Below, piece after piece: positions 16,505-25,543 of a stretch of DNA of 55,393 nucleotides. The translations under genes and the position numbers were made by a program. The stretch is from Chloroflexota bacterium (GTDB lineage: Bacteria > Chloroflexota > Anaerolineae > UBA4142), in assembly GCA_016219275.1 (NCBI GenBank), contig JACRBM010000026.1, forward strand, positions 1 through 55,393, given 5' to 3'. The number at the start of each line of letters is the position of its first letter. Position 1 is the first letter of the stretch. The notes under the pieces were generated by a model. It was given only the letters and a program-made list of their open reading frames with translations, was not told the DNA's origin and ran no database searches.

Positions 16505-16683
16505 TAGTTGTTGTAGCACTCGGTCAAGCGTTCGCACACCCAGGTGGTCGAGTCGGCGTCGTTGGGGCGGGAACGCGTGGACGCAGGAAATTCCATCGTA
16601 CGCGCGTCCGGACGCTGGTCGTCGGATGCGGCGATGATGAATTGCGGCATCGAACGTTTTTCGTTATGAGTTGGCTGGATCAT
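16504..16683 (-). CDS. short hydrophilic protein upstream of ilvB
   Basis: 59 residues from the ATG at 16683, chosen for its GGAG five bases upstream. Charged, with a C-terminal stretch TTWVCERLTECYNN containing two Cys and a Trp. No run of Ile, Leu or Val codons, so it does not look like a classical attenuation leader peptide. Family unknown. It precedes ilvB in the same direction, separated by the hairpin at 16442-16504. Confidence 0.5.
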   Translation of the reverse strand: MIQPTHNEKRSMPQFIIAASDDQRPDARTMEFPASTRSRPNDADSTTWVCERLTECYNN

Positions 16684-16701
16684 TTCATCTCCTACCGCGT
16701 G

Positions 16702-16728
16702 GGACAAATTTCCAATTTGTCCTACGTA
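16702..16728. repeat. GGACAAATTTCC-type short palindrome
   Basis: GGACAAAT-TTCCA-ATTTGTCC, followed by TACG. The same sequence recurs at 25647-25668, in half form at 29259-29281, and as a variant in the terminator at 44676. Confidence 0.7.
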
Positions 16729-16733
16729 AAATT

Positions 16734-16760
16734 AAAACCGCCTGAGTGGTTCAGGCGGTT
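16734..16760 (-). terminator. terminator of the small membrane protein gene
   Basis: AACCGCCTGA (16736-16745) pairs with TCAGGCGGTT (16751-16760); on the minus strand the stem is followed by TTTTAATTTT. Separates the small gene at 16781 from the ilvB unit. Confidence 0.8.
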
Positions 16761-16780
16761 GGCATTCAGTCGTTGTGCGT

Positions 16781-16915
16781 TTATCGCACTCGTCTGCGTC
16801 GAGGGCGTTTCTCGACGATTGCCGCCCAAACCAAGTTGCGCCTGTTGCTAAGAATCAAGCCAACAAGCGAAATAAGGACGACAATAATCGAGAGACCGAA
16901 ACTGGTATCGAACAT
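16781..16915 (-). CDS. 44-residue single-pass membrane protein
   Basis: From the ATG at 16915: one hydrophobic helix (about residues 6-23) and a strongly basic C-terminus (RPRRRRVR). AGGA lies about 10 bases upstream, and a TATAAT at 16943-16948 with a weak -35 could drive it. A good terminator follows. Function unknown. It sits as its own small unit between the PucR gene and the ilvB operon. Confidence 0.5.
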   Translation of the reverse strand: MFDTSFGLSIIVVLISLVGLILSNRRNLVWAAIVEKRPRRRRVR

Positions 16916-16997
16916 TTGGATGACTTTCCTTTTGTGCGTCACATTATACGGCGGGACGGGATGAGCGTCTACGGGCAATGTGCCAAAGGGGAGGATG

Positions 16998-17026
16998 AAG
17001 CGTTTGTGCAAAGTGCACAAACGCTT
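16998..17026. terminator. hairpin after the PucR-type gene
   Basis: A perfect 13-bp stem, AAGCGTTTGTGCA against its complement with a three-base loop, five bases past the stop of the regulator gene. The minus-strand side lacks a T-tract, so termination strength is uncertain. Confidence 0.55.
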
Positions 17027-17031
17027 TTCGG

Positions 17032-18636
17032 TTACTCCTCGCGCGCGCTCAATAACCGATGCGCCCGGAGCGCGAGTTGAATGTTGAACCGCGTTTCCGG
17101 ATTGTCGAGATCGAGTCCGCTAATTTCTTTGATGCGTTCCATCCGATAGAGCAGGGTATTGCGATGGACGAATAATGCTTCCGCGGTCTGGCTGAGATTG
17201 CCCTTGTGCGTGAAATACGCGGCGAGCGTTTGCACCAAATCGGTGCCTTGCTCGCGGTCGTACTCGATCAACTTGCCGAGCACTTCATCCGCGAACGTCG
17301 CGAGTTCGGGATTGTCTTCGAGTTGAAACAACAAACGATAGACGTTGAGTTCGCCAAAGTACAGCGCGTTCGGTTCGGCGAGACGCCGCGCCATCGTTTG
17401 CGCTTGCCGCGCCTCGCGGTACGAATCGCGCAGACCGATCAACGCTTCCGCCGCACGACCGATGCCCATCGCCAATGGATCGTTCGGAAACTCAGCGCTC
17501 GCGCGACGGCGAATGTTTGCCGCGAGTCGCCGCGCGCTTTCGACGCCTTGACGCGCATCGAGCCGCGCCAGGACGACGACCTCGTTTTCGCGCATTTGCA
17601 CGAGCGCACCATGTTCGTGCCGGTTCGTCACTTCGCGCACCATTGTTTCGAGTCGGCGATGCGACGGATGCGCTTTCTTCAACCAGTCCGCGACGAGGAC
17701 GGTATGCAATCCTTCGGGGTCGTAGCGATTGCGCCGCGCCCAACTCGCGGCTTCGGGCGGCGCGAGACTGCCGGAGAGGAGCGCGTCGATGAACGAACCG
17801 CGCACGCGCTTTTCCGCTTCGCTCACCGCTTTTGCTTTCGCCATTTCGAGCGCGCACGCCGCCGCGCTTTGCTCGGCTGCCGCGTGATCGAACTGGGTCA
17901 GCGCGTCTTCGGTCGCGATCAACGAAAGGAATCCGCGCGCGACGCCCATGACGACGATTGGCGCGACGAGCCGCGCGAGGTGATCGAGCGCAAGTGATTG
18001 CTGGGCGACCTCTTGATTTTGCGCGGCGCGTTTGCGATCGCGCCATTCCTCCGGCAAATTGCTCATCGCGCCAGCCCAGGTCGCAATGTCCTCGCGGCGC
18101 GCGTCGAGGTCGGGCGCGAACGACGCGGCAAGTGTCGCGAGGCGTTTGTCTTGAATCAACACGCTCTTGCCGGTCGTCTCACGAATGAGCGCCGCCATCG
18201 CGTCCAGCCCGGTATTTTCCGCGATCAACACGGTGAGGCGTTGATACAAGTGCGCGGCGCGTTGTTCGAGACCGGCGCTGCGTTCGATCAACAACGATAA
18301 CGCGATGCGCTCGATGCGGCGCACGTCCGCCGAATGCGGCAACACGACGACTGGAATCGCGACGGGCATGGCGACGGTTGGCTCGCCCAACACGGCGATG
18401 CACGCCACGCGGAGATCGGCGAGACGCGCGAGTCGTTGCGCTAAATCATCGGGATAAGGCGGCACGAGGAATACAAAATCGCCGGCGGCGAGACGCAGCG
18501 TGCTGTCATTCGCCGGCGTCACGACGACCCACGTGACCGGGCGATCTAGCTGGGCGTGCCCGGCAATCACGCGCGTTTCGGCGGGCAGTCCAAGCGAGAT
18601 CAATTCGCGAATGGTGATGGGGGTTGTATCTGGCAT
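17032..18636 (-). CDS. PucR-family transcriptional regulator
   Basis: 534 residues. The N-terminal PucR-type sensor domain (ITIRELISLG at the start) is followed by a GGDEF-like central region (about residues 290-430). A C-terminal helix-turn-helix of the HTH_30 type comes last (FTHKGNLSQTAEALFVHRNTLLYRMERI). Relatives often control purine or amino-acid catabolism; the target here is unknown. I chose the ATG at 18636 because the upstream in-frame ATG lies inside a terminator-like hairpin. No clear ribosome binding site is visible. Its promoter and hairpin leader are unusual and listed separately. Confidence 0.9.
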   Translation of the reverse strand: MPDTTPITIRELISLGLPAETRVIAGHAQLDRPVTWVVVTPANDSTLRLAAGDFVFLVPPYPDDLAQRLARLADLRVACIAVLGEPTVAMPVAIPVVVLPHSADVRRIERIALSLLIERSAGLEQRAAHLYQRLTVLIAENTGLDAMAALIRETTGKSVLIQDKRLATLAASFAPDLDARREDIATWAGAMSNLPEEWRDRKRAAQNQEVAQQSLALDHLARLVAPIVVMGVARGFLSLIATEDALTQFDHAAAEQSAAACALEMAKAKAVSEAEKRVRGSFIDALLSGSLAPPEAASWARRNRYDPEGLHTVLVADWLKKAHPSHRRLETMVREVTNRHEHGALVQMRENEVVVLARLDARQGVESARRLAANIRRRASAEFPNDPLAMGIGRAAEALIGLRDSYREARQAQTMARRLAEPNALYFGELNVYRLLFQLEDNPELATFADEVLGKLIEYDREQGTDLVQTLAAYFTHKGNLSQTAEALFVHRNTLLYRMERIKEISGLDLDNPETRFNIQLALRAHRLLSAREE

Positions 18637-18645
18637 CGTGGTAAC

Positions 18646-18674
18646 AAAAAGACCCATCGGCAAACACCGATGGG
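18646..18674 (-). terminator. terminator-like hairpin in the PucR-type gene leader
   Basis: CCCATCGG (18653-18660) pairs with CCGATGGG (18667-18674). On the minus strand the stem is followed by GTCTTTTTG, and the start codon comes 10 bases later. It lies between a strong promoter and the gene, so it could end radA transcripts, attenuate the regulator's own transcript, or both. Confidence 0.7.
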
Positions 18675-18698
18675 CACGTCAACGTACCCTGTGCCAAG

Positions 18699-18726
18699 AT
18701 TATACGCTCAATTGGGTACGGGTCAA
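18699..18726 (-). promoter_or_regulatory. near-consensus promoter of the PucR-type gene
   Basis: TTGACC (18721-18726 complement), 16-bp spacer, TATAAT (18699-18704 complement). The predicted start site at about 18692 gives a leader of about 55 bases containing the terminator-like hairpin. Confidence 0.75.
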
Positions 18727-18749
18727 GATGGGAACAGAAAAGTTTGGGG

Positions 18750-18833
18750 GTAAACAGGTAGACAAGGAAACAGGGCAATAAGGAAATCAGGGAAATGGGT
18801 TGCGGAAACTTGGCTCCCTGTCTCACTGTTTAC
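18750..18833. repeat. intergenic tandem-repeat hairpin radA-PucR gene
   Basis: GTAAACAGGTAGACAAGG... faces ...CCCTGTCTCACTGTTTAC. The interior contains AAATCAGGGAAATGGG units like those at 7929 and 14129. It ends six bases before the radA stop codon. Confidence 0.7.
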
Positions 18834-18838
18834 TTGAC

Positions 18839-20224
18839 TCACCTTATCAACGCCAGTTCCATTGCTTGCGTGAGCGTGCGCGCACCCAGCAATTCAATGC
18901 CGTCCGGCTTGTCCTTGATTTTCGTGAGCAGCTGCGGCACGAGCGCGCGTTTGAACCCGAGTCGCGCGGCTTCAGTCAATCGTCGTTGCGCGTGCGCGAC
19001 GGTGCGTAGTTCGCCGCTCAAGCCGACTTCGCCGATGATGACCAGGTCTTCCGCGACCGGCTGATTACGGAACGACGATGCAATCGCGAGCGCGACGGTG
19101 AGGTCGGCGGCGGGTTCGGTGATTTTCAATCCACCAACGACGTTCACGAACACATCTTGCGCGCCGAGTTTCAATCCAACGCGTTGCTGCAATGTCGCGG
19201 TGAGCAACAGCAAGCGCCCCATATCGAATCCGTTGCCAGTGCGGCGCGGATACGCAAACGCGGTTGAGTTGGTCAATGCTTGAATCTCGACGAGGAGCGG
19301 GCGCGTGCCTTCCATCGTCACCGCGATCGCGCTGCCCGATGCGCCGGGTGCGCGTTCCGCGAGAAACGCCTGCGATGGATTCTCCACCTCGATCATCCCA
19401 TCCTGGGTCATCTCGAACACGCCGACCTCGCTCGTCGCGCCGAAACGATTTTTCACCGAGCGCAACAGGCGGTACGCGTGAAAGCGTTCGCCTTCGAGAT
19501 ACAACACCGTGTCCACGATGTGTTCGAGGACGCGCGGTCCGGCTATCGCGCCGGCTTTGGTGACGTGCCCGACGAGGAAAATCGGAATGCCAGTCGCTTT
19601 CGCGGTTTGCGTCAATCGTGCCGCCGATTCGCGGACCTGGGAAATGCTGCCCGCCGCGCTCGTCAGTTCTTCGAGGTAGACGGTTTGAATCGAATCTACG
19701 ACGACGAGTTTCGGTTTGAGGTTTTCGATGTGTGCGATAATGTCGTCGAGGTTCGTTTCGGTGAGGAGAAAGAGCGTGTCGGGTTGCATGCCCAGCCGCT
19801 CGGCGCGCATTTTGATTTGATGCACCGACTCTTCGCCGGAGATGTAGAGCACAATGCCTACCGACCGCGCGAGCACTGCCGCCATTTGAAGCAAGATTGT
19901 ACTTTTGCCGATCCCCGGCTCGCCGCCGATGAGCACGAGCGACCCAGGTACGATGCCGCCACCGAGCACGCGCGCGAGTTCGGGCATCGGAATCGGGATG
20001 CGCTGAAATCCTTCGACCGCGACGTCCGTAATTTTTTGTGGTGCGCCGCGCGGCATCAACGACGCGAGCGAAGATGCCTTTTGCTCTTTCGCCGATTCGA
20101 TGGTCTCGACCATGCTGTCCCAGGTTCCGCAATCGGGACACTTGCCGTACGATTTGGGCGACGTGAAACCGCACTGCTGGCATGTCCATTTTACGCGCGA
20201 TTTGGATTTGGGGGGCATTCGCAA
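18839..20224 (-). CDS. radA: DNA repair protein RadA (Sms)
   Basis: 461 residues. RecA-related ATPase and branch-migration helicase in recombination. A four-Cys zinc finger (CQQCGFTSPKSYGKCPDC) near the N-terminus precedes Walker A GGEPGIGKST. The RadA-specific KNRFG motif and a C-terminal Lon-protease-like domain follow. Starts at 20224 or two codons later. Upstream on the same strand is a decayed toxin-antitoxin locus. Confidence 0.96.
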   Translation of the reverse strand: MRMPPKSKSRVKWTCQQCGFTSPKSYGKCPDCGTWDSMVETIESAKEQKASSLASLMPRGAPQKITDVAVEGFQRIPIPMPELARVLGGGIVPGSLVLIGGEPGIGKSTILLQMAAVLARSVGIVLYISGEESVHQIKMRAERLGMQPDTLFLLTETNLDDIIAHIENLKPKLVVVDSIQTVYLEELTSAAGSISQVRESAARLTQTAKATGIPIFLVGHVTKAGAIAGPRVLEHIVDTVLYLEGERFHAYRLLRSVKNRFGATSEVGVFEMTQDGMIEVENPSQAFLAERAPGASGSAIAVTMEGTRPLLVEIQALTNSTAFAYPRRTGNGFDMGRLLLLTATLQQRVGLKLGAQDVFVNVVGGLKITEPAADLTVALAIASSFRNQPVAEDLVIIGEVGLSGELRTVAHAQRRLTEAARLGFKRALVPQLLTKIKDKPDGIELLGARTLTQAMELALIR

Positions 20225-20314
20225 CCTCGCATCAAACGTTTGTTCTACGAGCGCATTTTACAACGAGATGCCGTGGGCGTCAAATGAAATTCGTATCACG
20301 GTTTGTGAGGCGAA

Positions 20315-20488
20315 TTACGCAATCAAGGATTCGATTTTGCGGAGCACGGTTGCCAAATCGGGAGGACTTGCAGAGAAGGCGCTCGATAGATTGCCAATGT
20401 GTTTGTGGTGCGGCGCATTTGGCAAATGGGGAAAGTGAGGCGCGTCGTCTTAACGTAGGATCAACGTGCCATCGGCGCGCTGAAAATG
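20315..20488 (-). pseudogene. C-terminal remnant of a DUF6516-like toxin
   Basis: An in-frame stretch of 58 codons reads HFQRADGTLILR, a TAA, then DDAPHFPHLPNAPHHKH and IGNLSSAF, ending with KIESLIA and a stop. The HFPHLPNAPHHKHIGN block is characteristic of DUF6516-type toxins paired with antitoxins like the one at 20461-20748. The N-terminal half is absent. The remnant joins directly onto, and out of frame with, the 3' end of the antitoxin gene, implying a deletion across their junction. Confidence 0.65.
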
Positions 20489-20748
20489 AGTTGTTCCTGC
20501 AAAAGCCGAAGCGTTTTGATCTCACCCAGCCAGTCAATGAATTCCAAATCCTCGTCCAGCTCGCGCGCCTGAAACTTGTGCTCGAATTCATCGGACGGCA
20601 TACCAAATTGCTTCTCGAACGCGGCGAGTCGTTCGCGTGTGCGGTTGCTGCCGTGCTCCAACGTTTTTAGTTGATTGCGGATTGCCGATTCCACCAACGG
20701 TTTAATGGAGACCGGCGCTTCAGATGTGATGATCACTTGTTGAATCAT
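20461..20748 (-). CDS. antitoxin-like protein with altered C-terminus
   Basis: 95 residues. The segment RTRERLAAFEKQFGMPSDEF and the acidic ELDEDLEFIDWLGEIKT match small antitoxins found beside DUF6516 proteins. The last eight or so residues (IFSAPMAR) are read from the toxin remnant in another frame, so the original C-terminus is lost. A good promoter and a palindrome just downstream of it precede the gene, so expression may persist. Confidence 0.6.
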   Translation of the reverse strand: MIQQVIITSEAPVSIKPLVESAIRNQLKTLEHGSNRTRERLAAFEKQFGMPSDEFEHKFQARELDEDLEFIDWLGEIKTLRLLQEQLIFSAPMAR

Positions 20749-20759
20749 TTTTACCCCTA

Positions 20760-20782
20760 CCGATCAGCGAAACATTGATCGG
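20760..20782. promoter_or_regulatory. inverted-repeat operator of the antitoxin gene
   Basis: CCGATCA, nine bases, TGATCGG: a perfect 7-bp inverted repeat between the -10 box and the start codon, a usual site for antitoxin autoregulation. Confidence 0.5.
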
Positions 20783-20786
20783 CAAA

Positions 20787-20815
20787 AGTATACCGGCGTT
20801 TGAGCATGTTGGCAA
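20787..20815 (-). promoter_or_regulatory. promoter of the antitoxin gene
   Basis: TTGCCA (20810-20815 complement), 17-bp spacer, TATACT (20787-20792 complement). Confidence 0.65.
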
Positions 20816-20871
20816 GCGTGCGTTGAGAAAGATCAGGCGCTTTGAGAGTAAGTGGGGTTGGCTGGGATTTT

Positions 20872-20930
20872 ACCGAAGAGTCCGCAGAGAACGCGGAGAA
20901 AATTCTAAAAAACTCTGCGCGTTCGGCGGT
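20872..20930. repeat. imperfect intergenic hairpin
   Basis: ACCGAAGAGTCCGCAGAG... faces ...CTCTGCGCGTTCGGCGGT around an AT-rich loop. Same class as the other tandem-repeat spacers. Confidence 0.5.
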
Positions 20931-20959
20931 GAAATTGAATTTACACCACTGGAAATGCA

Positions 20960-20986
20960 AAGGACACGGTTCATCACCGTGTCCTT
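20960..20986 (-). terminator. terminator of clpC
   Basis: AAGGACACGG and CCGTGTCCTT form a 10-bp stem with a seven-base loop, about 45 bp past the clpC stop; TTTGCATTT follows on the minus strand. Confidence 0.7.
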
Positions 20987-21029
20987 CTTACATCCGTCTT
21001 AATATCCGGTTATCCGTTTCAATCCGCTC

Positions 21030-23540
21030 TCACGCGGGCATCAACGCTGGTTCCGGCATCGGTATGCCGCCGTCCGTGCCATTGTGCGGACTCTCTTTGA
21101 TCGAGAGTTTGATTTCGCCTTCGATCACATCGGCGATGAGCACACTGCCCGGTTTGAACTCTTGCGAGAGCACGCCTTCGGAGAGCGGGTCTTCAATCGT
21201 GCGCTGGATCACGCGTTTCAACGGGCGCGCACCCAGGTTGCGATCGTACCCTTCCTCGGCGAGTTTCGCCTTCGCCGCGTCGGTGATTTCGAGCGTGAGT
21301 TGATGTTCGTCCAAGCGCGGCTTGAATAAACGAATTTGCACGTCCACGATTTTGAGAATGTCTTCTTTGCTCAACGTGCGGAACACGACGATGTTGTCGA
21401 GACGATTCAAGAATTCCGGGCGGAACAAGCGTTTTAGTTCGCCCATCAATTTCTCGCGCATCTTTTGATACGCGTCTTCTTCCGTCTTGGCTTCATCGCG
21501 TTTGCCGCCGAACCCGAGCACGGAATCTTTTTGAATCAAGTCCGCGCCGATGTTCGAGGTCATGATCAAGATCGTGTTGCGGAAATCCACCTTGCGACCT
21601 TTCGCATCGGCAAGGTGCCCGTCTTCGAGAATTTGCAAAAGCATGTTGAACGCTTCGGGATGCGCCTTTTCGATTTCGTCGAACAACACGACCGAGTACG
21701 GGCGACGCCGGACTGCTTCCGTCAGTTGACCGCCTTCTTCGTAGCCGATGTACCCCGGCGGCGCGCCGACCAATCGCGAAACATTGTGGCGTTCCATAAA
21801 CTCGGACATATCGAGTTGCAACAGCGCCTTTTCGTCGCCGAACATGAATTCGGCGAGCGCCTTGGCGAGTTCGCTTTTGCCAACGCCAGTCGGACCCAGG
21901 AAGATGAACGAACCAATCGGGCGTTTCGGATCTTTCAACCCGGCGCGCGCGCGGCGCACCGCTTTCGCGATGCTGTTGATCGGCTCGTCTTGTCCGATGA
22001 TGCGCTTGTGCAATTCTTCTTCCATCTTGAGCAAGCGCGCACTCTCTTCGCCGGCGATGCGCGTGACCGGCACGCCCGTCCACATCGCGACGACTTCGGC
22101 GACATCTTCGCCGGTGACCTGGGGCGGCTTCTCCGCCATCGTTTCGAGCCAGTTCACTTTCAACTGCTGAATCTGTTCGCGCAGGTCTGTTTCCTGCCCC
22201 ATCAATTCGGCGGCGCGATCAAAGTTTTCTTGCGCGACCGCGTCTTTCTTTTCTTTTTCAAGTTCCTTGAGACGCGTGTCCATTTGCACGTACTCGGTCG
22301 GCTTGGGCACTTTGTACATTCGCACGCGCGAGGATGCTTCGTCAATCAAATCAATCGCTTTATCGGGCAAGAATCGCTCGGTGACGTACCGCGCGGCGAG
22401 ATTCGCGGCGGAGGTCAACGCCTCGTCCGTAATCTTGAGCGCGTGGTGCGCCTCGTAGCGTTCCTTGATGCCCTTCAAAATTTCAATCGTTTCGTCCACG
22501 CTCGGCTCGTCCACCTTGACCGGTTGGAAACGCCGTTCGAGCGCGGCATCGCTTTCGATGTGCTTGCGATATTCTTCCATCGTCGTCGCGCCCACGACTT
22601 GCAGTTCGCCGCGCGACAAGGCTGGTTTCAAAATGTTCGCCGCGTCAACCGCGCTGCCTGCCGCACCCGCGCCGACGACCATGTGCAGTTCGTCAATGAA
22701 GAGAATCGTTTTGCTGCCTTTCAATTCGTCAATCACGCGCTTCATGCGTTCTTCGAACTGTCCACGATAAATTGTGCCCGCGACGAGCGACCCAACATCG
22801 AGTTGCACGACGCGTTTGTTGAGGAGTGGACCTGGGACATCGCCTTGAATTATTTTTTGCGCGAGACCTTCGACGATCGCGGTCTTGCCGACGCCTGGCT
22901 CGCCGATCAACGCGGGATTATTTTTGGTACGTCGTGAAAGTATTTGAATCACGCGTTCGATTTCTTTTTGGCGACCGATCACCGGATCGAGTTTGCCTTC
23001 TTCCGCTTGCGCGGTTAGGTCGGTCGCCAGTTGGTCAAGCAGAGGCGTTTTGGAATCGCCGCGTTTCTTTTCGGGGGTTTGTCCCGCGGGGGCTTGTTCC
23101 ATCACCGCGCGTTGCAATTGGGCGCGCACCTTGTCGGGACTGACGTTCAAACTCTTCAGCACGTTCACCGCGATGCCATCGCCTTCGCGCACGAGACCCA
23201 GGAGCAAGTGCTCGGTGCCGATGTAGTGATGTCCCATGCGGCGCGCTTCGTCCACCGCGAGTTCGATCACGCGCTTGGTGCGCGGCGTGAGCGAAAGGCG
23301 CGTGCCCGCCGGCGCTTGCCCGCGTCCGACAATATCTTCGACCACGCGGCGCACGCGCGCCTGGTCTACTCCCAGGTCGCGCAACACTTTGGCGGCGAGT
23401 CCTTCTTCTTCTCGAATCAACCCGAGCAGGATGTGTTCAGTGCCGATGTAATTATGGCTCAGGCGAGCGGCTTCTTCCTGCGCGTACGTCAGTACGCGTC
23501 GCGCGCGCTTGGTAAACTTGTCCAATTTGTCGGACATCAT
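21030..23540 (-). CDS. clpC: ATP-dependent Clp protease ATP-binding subunit ClpC
   Basis: 836 residues, full length. Hexameric AAA+ unfoldase that feeds ClpP. Two N-terminal Clp repeats ([22 protein letters not shown]) are followed by AAA domain 1 with Walker [14 protein letters not shown]/coiled middle region ([15 protein letters not shown]) then leads to AAA domain 2 with Walker [10 protein letters not shown] and a C-terminal D2-small domain. The UVR segment separates ClpC from ClpA/ClpB. GAGGTGAAAG precedes the start. Followed by a terminator. Confidence 0.97.
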   Translation of the reverse strand: MMSDKLDKFTKRARRVLTYAQEEAARLSHNYIGTEHILLGLIREEEGLAAKVLRDLGVDQARVRRVVEDIVGRGQAPAGTRLSLTPRTKRVIELAVDEARRMGHHYIGTEHLLLGLVREGDGIAVNVLKSLNVSPDKVRAQLQRAVMEQAPAGQTPEKKRGDSKTPLLDQLATDLTAQAEEGKLDPVIGRQKEIERVIQILSRRTKNNPALIGEPGVGKTAIVEGLAQKIIQGDVPGPLLNKRVVQLDVGSLVAGTIYRGQFEERMKRVIDELKGSKTILFIDELHMVVGAGAAGSAVDAANILKPALSRGELQVVGATTMEEYRKHIESDAALERRFQPVKVDEPSVDETIEILKGIKERYEAHHALKITDEALTSAANLAARYVTERFLPDKAIDLIDEASSRVRMYKVPKPTEYVQMDTRLKELEKEKKDAVAQENFDRAAELMGQETDLREQIQQLKVNWLETMAEKPPQVTGEDVAEVVAMWTGVPVTRIAGEESARLLKMEEELHKRIIGQDEPINSIAKAVRRARAGLKDPKRPIGSFIFLGPTGVGKSELAKALAEFMFGDEKALLQLDMSEFMERHNVSRLVGAPPGYIGYEEGGQLTEAVRRRPYSVVLFDEIEKAHPEAFNMLLQILEDGHLADAKGRKVDFRNTILIMTSNIGADLIQKDSVLGFGGKRDEAKTEEDAYQKMREKLMGELKRLFRPEFLNRLDNIVVFRTLSKEDILKIVDVQIRLFKPRLDEHQLTLEITDAAKAKLAEEGYDRNLGARPLKRVIQRTIEDPLSEGVLSQEFKPGSVLIADVIEGEIKLSIKESPHNGTDGGIPMPEPALMPA

Positions 23541-23613
23541 CTTTCACCTCATTAAGCAAGCCAGCGGAGTCAAGTTCGGAGGCGTGGCTTGTGACGCCCC
23601 GCGCTGTACAAAA

Positions 23614-23637
23614 AGCGTCCCTTGATTGCAGGGACGC
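23614..23637 (-). terminator. terminator of the S1 gene
   Basis: GCGTCCC and GGGACGC form the stem; on the minus strand it is followed by TTTTTG. It separates the S1 gene from clpC. Confidence 0.75.
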
Positions 23638-23654
23638 CAGTGTCTCTAAAGAAT

Positions 23655-24908
23655 CTACGCTTCAGGAGCGTCGTTGGTTCCAGTGTCGGGCCATTCCTCT
23701 TCCGGCGTGTCCAGTTCGGTGACATCGCTCGAGTATTCGCTGTCGGCGACCTTTTTCAGCGAGAGACCCAAACGGCGGCGCGCGGCGTCAATCCGCACGA
23801 CCCGGAGCGTCAAGGTGTCGCCTTCTTTGACCACCTCTTTCGGATGCTGGATTCGGCGGTCTGCCAGCTCCGAAATATGAATCAGCCCTTCAATGTTGTC
23901 GTCGAGCCGCGCGAACGCGCCAAAGGACGCAAGTTTGGTGATCGTGCCGTTGACCAATTGTCCCACTTGGTAGCGCTGTTCGACGGTTGACCAGGGTTCC
24001 GGCGCGAGCCGTTTCAAACTCAGCGCGATGCGTTCGCGATCGCGATCCACGCTCAACACCTGGACTTGAATCTTGTCACCGACTTTGATCAGGTCTTGCG
24101 GATGCCCGATCTTTGTCCACGAGAGTTCGGACAGGTGAATCATGCCGTCCACTCCGCCCAAGTCCACGAACACGCCGAAATCGGCGACGCTCGTGACGGT
24201 GCCGGTGCGGACATCGCCTTCTTTGAGTTCACCCAACACTTGTTCTTTCGCAGTCTTGCGTAGATCACGCATCGCCGCGCGTTCGGACAAGATCAGCCGA
24301 TTGCGCTCGCGATCCAGCTCGATGACTTTGAGCTTGATCTTTTTGCCGACGAGCGCGCTCAGGTCGGCTTCGGTCACCGCGGCGTCTTCGGGCGATTCGG
24401 CTTTTTTGCGCGCGATGCTTTCGAGTTGCGTCGCGGGCACAAAGCCGCGCACTTTGCCGACGCGCACGATCAAACCGCCTTTGTTAAACCCGGCAACTTG
24501 GGCTTCGAAGATTTGTTCGGACTTTAATAGTTGCTCTGCGTCCAACCAATCGCGTTCGAGTTGTGCGCGCACCAGCGAGAGCACGACCGCGCCCTCGCGG
24601 TTTTCCGATTTGACGACGAATGCGAGAATTTTGTCGCCCACTTGGATTTTCTTGATCGCCTCGCCGCTCATCTTTTCCAACTCGGCGTGGTCTACCACGC
24701 CTTCCGATTTCGCGCCAATGTCAACCAAGATTTCGCGCGGACCGACGCGCACGACCGTGCCGGCGACGATGTCGCCGTACTTGAGTCGCTTGAATCCCAG
24801 ATCCAGGTCTGAGAGTTCACTCATCTTCATGCCGGTGTTCTCAGCGGTTACGCCTTGCTTGTTGGCATTTCCCTCCTGAGGACTAACGGGTCCTCGACTC
24901 GGAACCAT
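23655..24908 (-). CDS. rpsA: 30S ribosomal protein S1 (four S1 domains)
   Basis: 417 residues. Four S1 RNA-binding repeats start at about residues 42, 125, 228 and 313 (for example GDVRTGTVTSVADFGVFVDLGGVDGMIHLSEL), flanked by an extended N-terminus and an acidic tail. Helps mRNAs with weak ribosome binding sites bind the 30S subunit. The ATG at 24908 has GGGAG six bases upstream; an in-frame TTG 30 bp earlier lacks one. Four domains rather than six is usual outside Proteobacteria. Confidence 0.92.
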   Translation of the reverse strand: MVPSRGPVSPQEGNANKQGVTAENTGMKMSELSDLDLGFKRLKYGDIVAGTVVRVGPREILVDIGAKSEGVVDHAELEKMSGEAIKKIQVGDKILAFVVKSENREGAVVLSLVRAQLERDWLDAEQLLKSEQIFEAQVAGFNKGGLIVRVGKVRGFVPATQLESIARKKAESPEDAAVTEADLSALVGKKIKLKVIELDRERNRLILSERAAMRDLRKTAKEQVLGELKEGDVRTGTVTSVADFGVFVDLGGVDGMIHLSELSWTKIGHPQDLIKVGDKIQVQVLSVDRDRERIALSLKRLAPEPWSTVEQRYQVGQLVNGTITKLASFGAFARLDDNIEGLIHISELADRRIQHPKEVVKEGDTLTLRVVRIDAARRRLGLSLKKVADSEYSSDVTELDTPEEEWPDTGTNDAPEA

Positions 24909-25019
24909 GTTTTTCTCCCGCACACCAATTTTCGACAATCATATTTTGAATTCTGAACTGTCGCGCGCGTATTATAGCCGTAAACGGGACAAATGGCAAC
25001 CCCGCCACGCCGCGTAAAT

Positions 25020-25460
25020 CTATTTGACGATGCGCGCGGATTGACGTGCGCGCACAAATTCGCGCAACGCGCGCATTGCCGCGCGCGGCTCGTCAATCGG
25101 CTGGGTCAGTTGTTCCATCGGGCACGGTCCGTCGTTGCGTTTGTTGAGGATGAGCGGCACGCGTTGCGCGTACTCGAACGCGATCTGGTCGCGCGCGAAT
25201 GCGTCGCACGCGGCTTGGCTCATCAACGCCGCGTAGACCGCGCGAATTCCGGCGGTGCGCGCGACCATCGCGAGCGCCTTGCCGGCAACCTTGTCCGCGA
25301 GCGCGGCGTTGCGCGTGTGCTCGCCGAGCGCGTCCGTCGCTTCGATGAGTTCGCCGATGCCGTCGCGCGTGCCCACGCGCAGAATCGCGCCCTCTTTGAC
25401 GATGACGAACGCGAGCGGATTCGCGGCGAGAACTTGTTTGGCGATGGTCAAATCCAACAT
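25020..25460 (-). CDS. DUF1893 domain protein
   Basis: 146 residues. The first 110 residues fit the DUF1893 family (FVIVKEGAILR..., KVAGKALAMV, IRAVYAALMSQAA), a small fold of unknown role. The tail ends with PMEQLTQPIDEP and a helical Arg-rich segment. No signal peptide or membrane segment. Transcribed toward the S1 gene, divergent from the RpiB-like gene. Confidence 0.8.
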   Translation of the reverse strand: MLDLTIAKQVLAANPLAFVIVKEGAILRVGTRDGIGELIEATDALGEHTRNAALADKVAGKALAMVARTAGIRAVYAALMSQAACDAFARDQIAFEYAQRVPLILNKRNDGPCPMEQLTQPIDEPRAAMRALREFVRARQSARIVK

Positions 25461-25543
25461 GGCGGCAGTGTATCACCGCGCTCCCAGCGTGTCAAGCCAA
25501 AATTATAAAGACACGCGCAAAATTCGTAAAAATAGAATTAGGG

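Noticed and set aside
16420-16740. T-box or amino-acid riboswitch before ilvB
   Set aside because: No GGTGG-ACCGCG T-box signature and no terminator/anti-terminator pair in the leader; the visible stem is a tandem-repeat hairpin without a T-tract.
21465-22937. 490-codon plus-strand frame opposite clpC
   Set aside because: Antisense shadow of a strongly conserved gene; Arg/Phe/His-rich with no recognisable fold.
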